A model generated the notes under the pieces. The model saw only the letters and a program-made list of their open reading frames with translations, was not told the origin of the DNA and did no database searches. The translations under genes and the position numbers were made by a program. A DNA stretch of 64,000 nucleotides from Cliona cf. orientalis (taxonomy: Eukaryota; Porifera; Demospongiae; Clionaida; Clionaidae). Within the stretch, counting starts at the first letter, position 1, and every line of letters begins with the position of its first letter. The stretch spans positions 5,152,501-5,216,500 of the forward strand of contig OZ005698.1 in assembly GCA_963930775.1 (NCBI GenBank), given 5' to 3'. Below are positions 25,601 to 34,600 of this stretch, piece after piece.

Positions 25601-28600
25601 TGAAAGCGTGTTCTAATTCATCGGACGCTTTGAACGCCGGATATTTTCGTGTGCTCTAATTATAGCGGACATTGGCCAAAAATTAATAATTATTTTTCTG
25701 GTGTCCGTTAAATTAGAGGTAATACGGTATGTGATATCCCCAGACTCTCAAACTCGAAGTTTTCATATTATATATATATACGTAGCTCCTTTAGGAATGG
25801 AACCAGTACCTACAAGTATGGAGGACCAAGGCACCACAATGACAGTAGCATGCATATCCTAGTGTTGGATAGATTACTGACTTTGTGGGCGAAAATGCGG
25901 AGTAGTGAACTACCACACTGTCATGATCCCACTAGATAATGATATTCACGATGCCAGGTGTGCGTAAACAATAGTGCTTTCAGATAAAATTGCGTACACA
26001 GTGGTCCATTGTCTCAGTAGCAATGGCCAAGAGGCGTGGAGGTTTTAATTTAGAGTTTGTTGAGAGTCCTCCAAAGATTGTTCAGAGTGAGTGTCCAGTG
26101 TGTCTGCTGGTTCTCTGTGAGCCCTACCAGGTCACCTGCTGTGGCTATAGCTACTGCAAGGCCTGTATTGAGCAGGTCAAGGCTGACAAGGAGCCTTGCC
26201 CTTGCTGTAAGAACAATATCTTTGATGATTATCCCAACAAGGGTCTCCAGTGATCTCTTTCTGGCTTCAAGATATACTGTAGCCACCGCAAGGAGGGCTG
26301 CCAGTGGATTGGAGAATTTGGTCAGTTGGAGAGTCACCTCAATGTCAGCCTACCTCAACATGGCCAGCTAGAAGGTTGTATGTATGTTGAAGGAACTTGC
26401 CAGTTCTGCTGTAAGCCCTTTATGCGTTCCCAGTTGCTGGAACACCAGTCTGAACTTTGCCCTCTGCGTCCTTTTGCCTGCCAGTACTGCAAGGTATTCC
26501 ATTCACACTATGAGGATGTGATAAACAACCACGTGCCAGGGTGTGTCTGTCGTCCTGTATCCTGTCCCAATGAGTGTGGTGCCACTGTCTTGCTCAAGGA
26601 TGTGGACAGGCACATATTTGACGACTGTCCCCTGACTGTCATCACTGTGCAAGTTTATCGTAAGGATTTACCACCACACAATGTCTTAGTTAGTGCTTGT
26701 GTGAACAAGGACAAGCTTGAACTGGAGAGACTTGAAAGAGAAATTGCTGTTATTAAAGAACAGCTAGCAAGGCGTAATCGATCTCTTGATCAACGTGCCA
26801 CAGGCCTGCGTGCTAGCTCCAGCGTTGCTCCTTTATCTCGTAGTGGAGGAGCGTTGCATCAAATAATCCTGTTCGCGTGACTCTGTCTACGTTTTCCACC
26901 TTCAAGGCTAATGATCAAGTGTGGTACTCCCCTCCTTTCCATGCCCAAGGCTACAAGTTCTGTGCAGCAATCGCAGCCAATGGCTTGAGTACAGCCAGAA
27001 ACACATACGTGTCTGTATTCATTTATCTGATGCGTGGAGCTTCTGATAGTACATTGAGGTGGCCATTCACAGGTATCATCACTCTTCAGCTCATTGACCA
27101 GACTGGAGAGAATCATGTCACACATGTTGTCGACTTTACTAGTGCGTTGTGTCGTAAGGCTGGTGATCGAGTATCCTGGTGGAGAAGCAGGTCATCTGTT
27201 GGACTAGGAAAGTATGAATTTGTTTCTCATCATCAACTTGGTCCTTACTTAAGACATGATTGTTTAGACTTTCAAGTTTCGAAAATCGAACTGACGTGAA
27301 TTATATGCATTGTTTGTTTTGTGAATGTTCCTTTCTCTAGTTGTGTGTACATCTTATCTTAGCATCAATTGCAGTGGCTTACTGTGCGTGATTTTAGGTA
27401 TCACAATGTCATAGTACTGAAACACTATCACTAATAATATATCTCCAGTAGCTGCATGATAATAACGGTGCATATGGTAAGGGGTCGTCAACACAGTGCA
27501 CATTCAATGCCCCTAATCCCTCTGAGACCGACTCTCAACCTTGAAAGTGACAAATCTCGATGCTTCAATCACAGAGATGAACTTGATAGCATAGTAAAGC
27601 TTCCAAAGTTCAGATCGGTTGGGTCGTGGACGGTGTGCTATAATATTATAGCATAATATAGCACATGCTATATAGCTAAAGAGATCACGTAAGCCAAGGA
27701 GTTTGACCAGCCATACTTACCAGAGAAAGGAGCACACAGCTTAAAAGGTATTCGCTGGATACATGCGTTAGATACTCTACATACATGTACTTACTGATTG
27801 TCAAGTCTCAGAATGGCTCCATAGAGGCCCTGAATATTCTCGTAATTACCTAAGAGATTACCTAATAATTATCTCATAACCACAGAAAAGTAAATTGCTA
27901 CTGGGGATATAATGAACAACTTAGAGACTACGTCCAGAGTCCCTCACGAATACGCCGCCATAAATTCGAACTAGGACACATCGACAAACTGCGCATACTC
28001 CGTATACGCATACAATATTGGGGCGCGCGGCTTGAGCCGGTTGACCTTCACCTGCCATGTGCTCGACTGAATAGGGAAATCCCCCTGCCCTGAAAGCGAG
28101 CTCGCTAGAGAAAGCAAACTGAGAGAAACGCCAAAAGGATATCATTGGATAGTCCACGATCTCTTCTACGCTAGGTTCGAATTCTGGGTCCCAACAACCT
28201 TTCATGAGCGCTAAACATTTTGAAACAGTTTCACAGCAATTACATCATAATTTCATCATAGGTTTCATCATTATTCATCATAATTACCTCATCGCGAGGC
28301 CGAATCGATTTGTTAATTGGGACTCTGGACGTAATGAAAAACTTGCTATATCCCTTGTCCCTCATGAAAAGTATCATACCGCTCTCTCATTATCGACCTC
28401 GGACACATCGACAAACTGTGCATGCTCCGTATTGAGGCATGTGGCGTGAGGTGGTTGACCCGGATGTGACCTCGACCTGCCATGTGCTAGACTGAATGAG
28501 AAATCCCCCAGAATACGAACGCGCCAAAGAAAGTAAACTGAGAAAATCGCCATATATCATCGATAGTCCACAGTCTCAGGGATCTCCCTAGCTCTGGCTC

Positions 28601-31600
28601 ACCAGAGTGGTAATGGTTAAAAGATCAAAGTAAAATTGTGGTTATTTCTAATTAAAATGACCACATCAAAGTTAAATCTATGACAACAGAGTGGTGCAGC
28701 ACCACGCTACTGCGCTTTAGGGAGAACCCTGAGTCTCTTCTTCTCTAGGTTCAAATTCTGGGTCCCAACACCCTTTCATGCGAGCTAAACATTTTGAAAC
28801 GGTCTTCACCGCATTTTCATCATAATTTTATCATAATTTAATACCTCATCAATTGGCCAAATTTTTTTGTTGATTGGGACTTGGGATATAATAGTTGCTA
28901 TAAAGAGTTGCTATTATTATCCCGGGGTGCTTACTCAAGAGATAAAGTAACTGGTTTGGTTGTCATTTCCATGACGTCCCGAAATTGAGTTGTGAGCAAT
29001 GCCCTCAAGGTTTAGAAGAGTGATGAATTTTAGCTCTAAGCATCCTAGAAAGACACGAATGCTGCAAATTGTGTGTTAAATCAATTACACTTATCTGTTA
29101 CACAAACATGTAGTACTGCCCTCTACTGCCTCAGCTGCACATGCACACTCAAACCCATAATTTGGTAAAGGGTGTCGAATAATTAGAGATACTAAATAAA
29201 TACCGTACTCACTCATCCCAATACATGCACTGTACATTTTCATTCAGCTGTGAGTGGTGTTACGCTGAGTTCATTTGAGCTTCAGGACCTCTTAAGCAGA
29301 CAGACTATTAATGATGTAAGAATGACATCATAATTATACTTGCATACAATAACTGGTTTTCCCCTCGTGATACTAGCTGCGAAAAGTGGAGGAGATGATC
29401 AGCCCTACAATTGGTTAGTGATTAATAATATACTCAGGCCTTTTTATATACATGTGCATATATGACTGAGTGCTAATTATTTCTCTCCATGTTAGATGAT
29501 GAGTACCTGAGTGGAGTGCTGAGAGTCAGGGTGACCTCTGCCAATGGACTCAAGGCAAAATCACGTACGTTCATGCAGGCATACAAGTATACTGGATGTT
29601 GTATGTATGCTCTGGGACACTTTTATGCATTGCGTTTGAACTGCGCTCGTACTGTGGTGTGGGAACATGATGCATGTATGGAATATCTCTATCTGTCGAC
29701 CAAAACTTGTGTGTGCTTGTATTCATCCCTGTTCAGCTGTGTGCACATAGAGAATGAACAGTTTCAAGCTTGGATAACCTTTGTTGTCTTATTGCCAAGG
29801 GGGGCTAGCAAGTGTGACAGCACTGTACTTAGGGTAGACACCAAAGTGGCTCTGTTGGGTTAGGTTTGCCCAGCAGGCATTGTGATGGTTTACCTTGTAA
29901 ACTACCCATGTAATCAGCTTGCTTTAGTAAGCATACCATGGCTGTGTACTAGGGGATAGACTGGGCTTGGAAATTCGAGAAGTGAATTAGGAGAAGCGAA
30001 TTATGTGGTATGTACACTTACATGATGATGAGAATGCAATCCTGTTGTTTGAGGGCGTAATTTGATATGAGAAGACACGAGCTACTCCCTTGTAGGTAGG
30101 TCAGTGGCTATTGCACTCTAGTTAGCTTTGTTGAACAGCACAGTTGCACGGAAGTGGAAGCTGTTAAAGTTTAACAAAGGTGTGTCGGAAATCACCATGT
30201 GCAGTGTGTGTATGCATTGTACGAGTATAATGTCTAAAGAAATTTATACTCCCAACTGCTTGCTGTTTGCCTTATTAGCTTCTTTCTGCTAGTTTGCATC
30301 ACCTTCCTACCTCTCTTCTGCTCATGCTTGAGCTCATTGTTGAAATAACTTTCCAGATAACACACATATTCATGAGCGTTCGAGCGCGAGTGATATCATT
30401 TCATGCCAGTGATGTCCAACCAATCAGATTTGAGTATTGAAATTTCCTAGCATTCTTCAAAAAAATTGGTGCCAAAATTATTTCCATGCAACTGTGCCAG
30501 CATGAGATCTAGGAACTCTGGTTTAGTAGCCTGATACCCAAATTTTCAGTTCAGGGTGTGGTTTTATATGGATTGGTGCACAAGGTTAAGGTCTCTTATT
30601 CATGTAATGTCATCCCCTTCCTCCCTATAGTTGGCATCTACTGCTGCCTTGAGCTGGACGAGTATGGCAAGTTTGAGCGCAAGGCCCGCACATGCCCTGT
30701 TACCATGGACAACGCTACTCTCATCAGTACATGGGACCAGGTAACTTAATACTTGTACTGATACCAAGATGCAGCACTGTTATATGTGATGTGCACACCA
30801 CCCTGCCCCATAGGTGTTAGCTCCAGTGCCCTTTATGTCAGTGTCATATATCTACGTCTAATACTATTTTGTGATGATTAAAGGCAAAAAAGAGCCCTTT
30901 ACATGCTATATACCCTTGTTAATCTTGCTCCAGTTACTAGTGCCAAGACATTGTAGGTGTGTATTAATTCTGTAGTTGGGAATTTAGGTACCCATCAGTT
31001 ACTAGGCTGTGTGTGTACATTCTCTGGCAGTGTGGTGAGTATCGGTGCATACTGACTTTGTAATGTAACACATAGTTTGAACACAAGGCAACAAGCGTAG
31101 CAAGATAAACAGAAAATTGCTGTAAACAATACGTGTAATGGTCTGCAGTGTCGACTGTGACTGAGGGTTGAGTTGAGTGATGATATATACACTGTCAGTG
31201 AATATAGAGCTCAACAAGTTCTACTGGTGTGTCTCCAAAGCTAGTGTATGTGCTTCCACATATTCTGACCTCCAGATCATTCCTGGTGGGCTCTGGCAGT
31301 TCCTTGCAGAACCAGGGAGGCTGATGAAACTTGCAGCAGATACTGTTTGAGCCACAGCCCTGGCCGTCCCATAGGGGATCTGTGGAGTAGAACACACTCT
31401 CGTGGACCTTGGAGCATTCCTCAGTAGTGGCTGGGGGGTGGGAGGCTGTGCCTGTTTCGCAGAAGTAGCTAGTGCCCACCCATGGGGGAACTTTAACTCG
31501 CCTGTAAGAATTATTGTCGTAGTTTTTTCTCGTGCATTGGCATATGGCATCTCTCCCTTCGTAGTTTTCATGTAGTGCTGAAGCAAGGGTCCATACGTGT

Positions 31601-34600
31601 TGCCGGGGTGATGTGCCATGTGATATTGTAACACCGTCTACGAAAGCGTCGTCTATTGTCATTTCATCCTCGTTGTGGAAGTAAGACCAGAATGCTAGTG
31701 TGTTGCAGTACTGGTAGCCTAGTATTCTTCCGCATACATGGCGGTACTGTTGTCCATAGGTGTTGAAAATGGCTGAGCTACACCCAGCACCATTTGCCTC
31801 CTCTTCCTCGTGTCCACCTGTGTCTGTTTGGCTGTTGGTTCTTCCACATGTTCTTTTTGGTGACGTGATCTCTCTCCACTGGTTGGGACAGTTGTGGGTG
31901 GGGTCACTCATGTTCAACAGTGCAATACGAGTCCAGCCACCAACTATATCACAGCCACTTCTTCTCATGTTACAATACCGTTGAATTGTAGATCCATTAT
32001 CCATGTTTATCCAGTAGTGTCCTGACGGTAGACCCATTCTCTGTATCTCTAGACATGAGTTTACTCCAGTGGTGGGACATGTGCCCCGTATGCAGTCATC
32101 TTCAGTGAGTGCGTCAGTGTGGTAGTCGAATAGCCCTGTCACTCCTTCACCAACCTGGCTGTGATAATCATTTTCTTCGTCTGATTTCCTCTCCTCTTCA
32201 CTGTGACTCACTCCTGTCTCCTTGTCCAGTTCCATCTTGTCAAGGTCAGCTATGAACCAGAGCCTAGTCAGCAGCAGAGCTCCCAGTGCTACGCAGACTA
32301 GGCCTAGCAGTATAGTGACAACTGAGGACAGTGTTCCCTTTACTTCCATTGCTTCTAGTTCAATAGCTTGACTGCTAGCTGAAACTTATTATAGTCCTAG
32401 GTGTTTTGGCTATTGTAGACTGTTTGTTTTTCTAAACGCTTATCATGCTTTCATGCATAATTGGAGCCCTAGTTGAGCTGTCAAACGGCCCATTCATACT
32501 CCTAGCACCACCAACTAACAACTCCACTGAACTAAAGAAACTGCCTGCTATTCTAGACTGGGGCCCAATATATACACAGTGCACCCTCCTACTGGCTAGG
32601 GGACACTCCCACTGCATCGTACAGTGTCTGTAGGCTGTATCAGTTACATGGAGGAGTAGTTTGTTTTGCAACCATGGAAGTATCATCCATGTATGTCAAC
32701 TGCAACAAATCTGTTACTGCTTGGTTCCAATTGTACTGGGCCATATGCTATGTACTCATTGTACATGTATACTGTAGGAGCAACTTTTGTATACAGTGCC
32801 CACTGTGGCGTAGTATGGTATGGGAGGTATGTGCACACTGTATCGTTGTAGGGACTGAGGGCTTTGTGTACTATCTACTGGAGGGATTCAATAACCACCA
32901 ACTAAAGTACATTCTTGCATTATGCCAGTGACTGTAAGCTGTATAGTAGCTTGGGTTTTTCCTGTACTAGTCTACCTGTAGATTTGTGCATTTCACATTG
33001 CAAGATACGTAGGCTGCATAGTGGTGTACATGTACATTACATGTTATGAGTATGTGCATGGTGGGGTACACATCTTATGTTTGGTGTCTATTGAGATCCT
33101 GCCGTTTTGGTAATAGCCATCCAGATTGCCTGTCAAATTTGGATATCACAATAATTATTGATGTACATGACTTTAATAATAAACACACATACACACGTGT
33201 GCAGGATTTTGAGTTGGAGCTTGCTGGTGCTCATGTGATGAGGGTTCAGATCTGTTCCAAGTCACTGCTGAAGGAAGAAACTTATGCCCATGGAAAGATA
33301 AGGGTACGTGTTGTCAGTCCACTATTTACTGTAGCATGTTACATGCTAAATTATTAGCATTACCAAGACTTGCATGTATAATACTCTTGGCATTACCCCC
33401 GTGCCCATTCCTTTTCAATGAAGGCATAGAAATTGCTCAGTTTTGTTTGACCTTCTCTCTCTGTGCATCGTCATATACGCCACATTGCTCTCAATCATCA
33501 TGACATGCTGCATATGATAATGTATGTTTTTCAGTGTGCAACTAGAAATGGGCGTTGTGATGAGCCTATTAAAAATAATTTTCCAATAATCCGGTGGGGT
33601 AGCCTGGGTGATGGAGTACTATTGTATACATGAAAAGGTTGTGTGTGTGAAGGGGGACAGGGTAGGGGGATTTCAGAGGAGGTTCGACAGGGTAAAAGGT
33701 CACAATTAACTAATCACGTGCTCCCATACGTTTGTATGGGAGTACCGATTTCACTGCTGTACCCCAGTTATCTTGTCTCTATCATGTTTTTCGTCGTGTC
33801 TAATACTAGTTCGAGCCTTGTACCCTTTGCGAACGACTTTCTAGGCTACCATCTGGCTGACCTTTGCTACCTTAGATTGCAAGGCAAGCTGCTGTACATG
33901 TAGTGAGAATGATGGCATAGAAAAGCCGCTGATTACTTCTAAACTGTTACCCGTCTTGGAGAAAGCAGCGATTGTCACCACGATAAATCAGGACTTGTCC
34001 AAACTTGGGGTCAAAGTACAAGAATGCTCGTTAATGAGGGATTATTGCTGACCTTTCGACCCTGTTGAAACCTCCTCTGGGGGGATTTGAGCTAAGGGTG
34101 ATAACTTCCAGCACATGCCCCTCTATATGAAACACATTATTTGATGTACATGTACATGGGAGTATGCATTATATTATTGTGTTTGTGCAGTGTATCAATT
34201 TGTGCATGCATGGTGTCCTATTTCTGCATAAAGGGGAGTATAATAAATTCTTCATTTGGGTGATATCATGGATATTTGTTACCCTGTTGTGCACATTGTG
34301 TAGCTTCCCATCAAGGAGCTGAAGCAGAACAAGCGTCAGAAGTTAGAGGTGAAGCTGTATCCTCAAGGAACCATCACCCTCATCCTGGAGTACTTTACGA
34401 GCATGGCCTCCATCAGTCGAAAGCCGTCCATGCTCAGCTCTGGAGTATTTGGGGTGCCAATCGAAGTGGTTGCCAAGTGAGTTCTTATTGGTGTACTATC
34501 TTTATGATATAATACCCGCACGCATGCATAAGGGGTAAAGCAATCGGTTTATCCGTCTGTCATTGTCGTCGTCGGCACAAAAATGGCCATATCTCACGTT

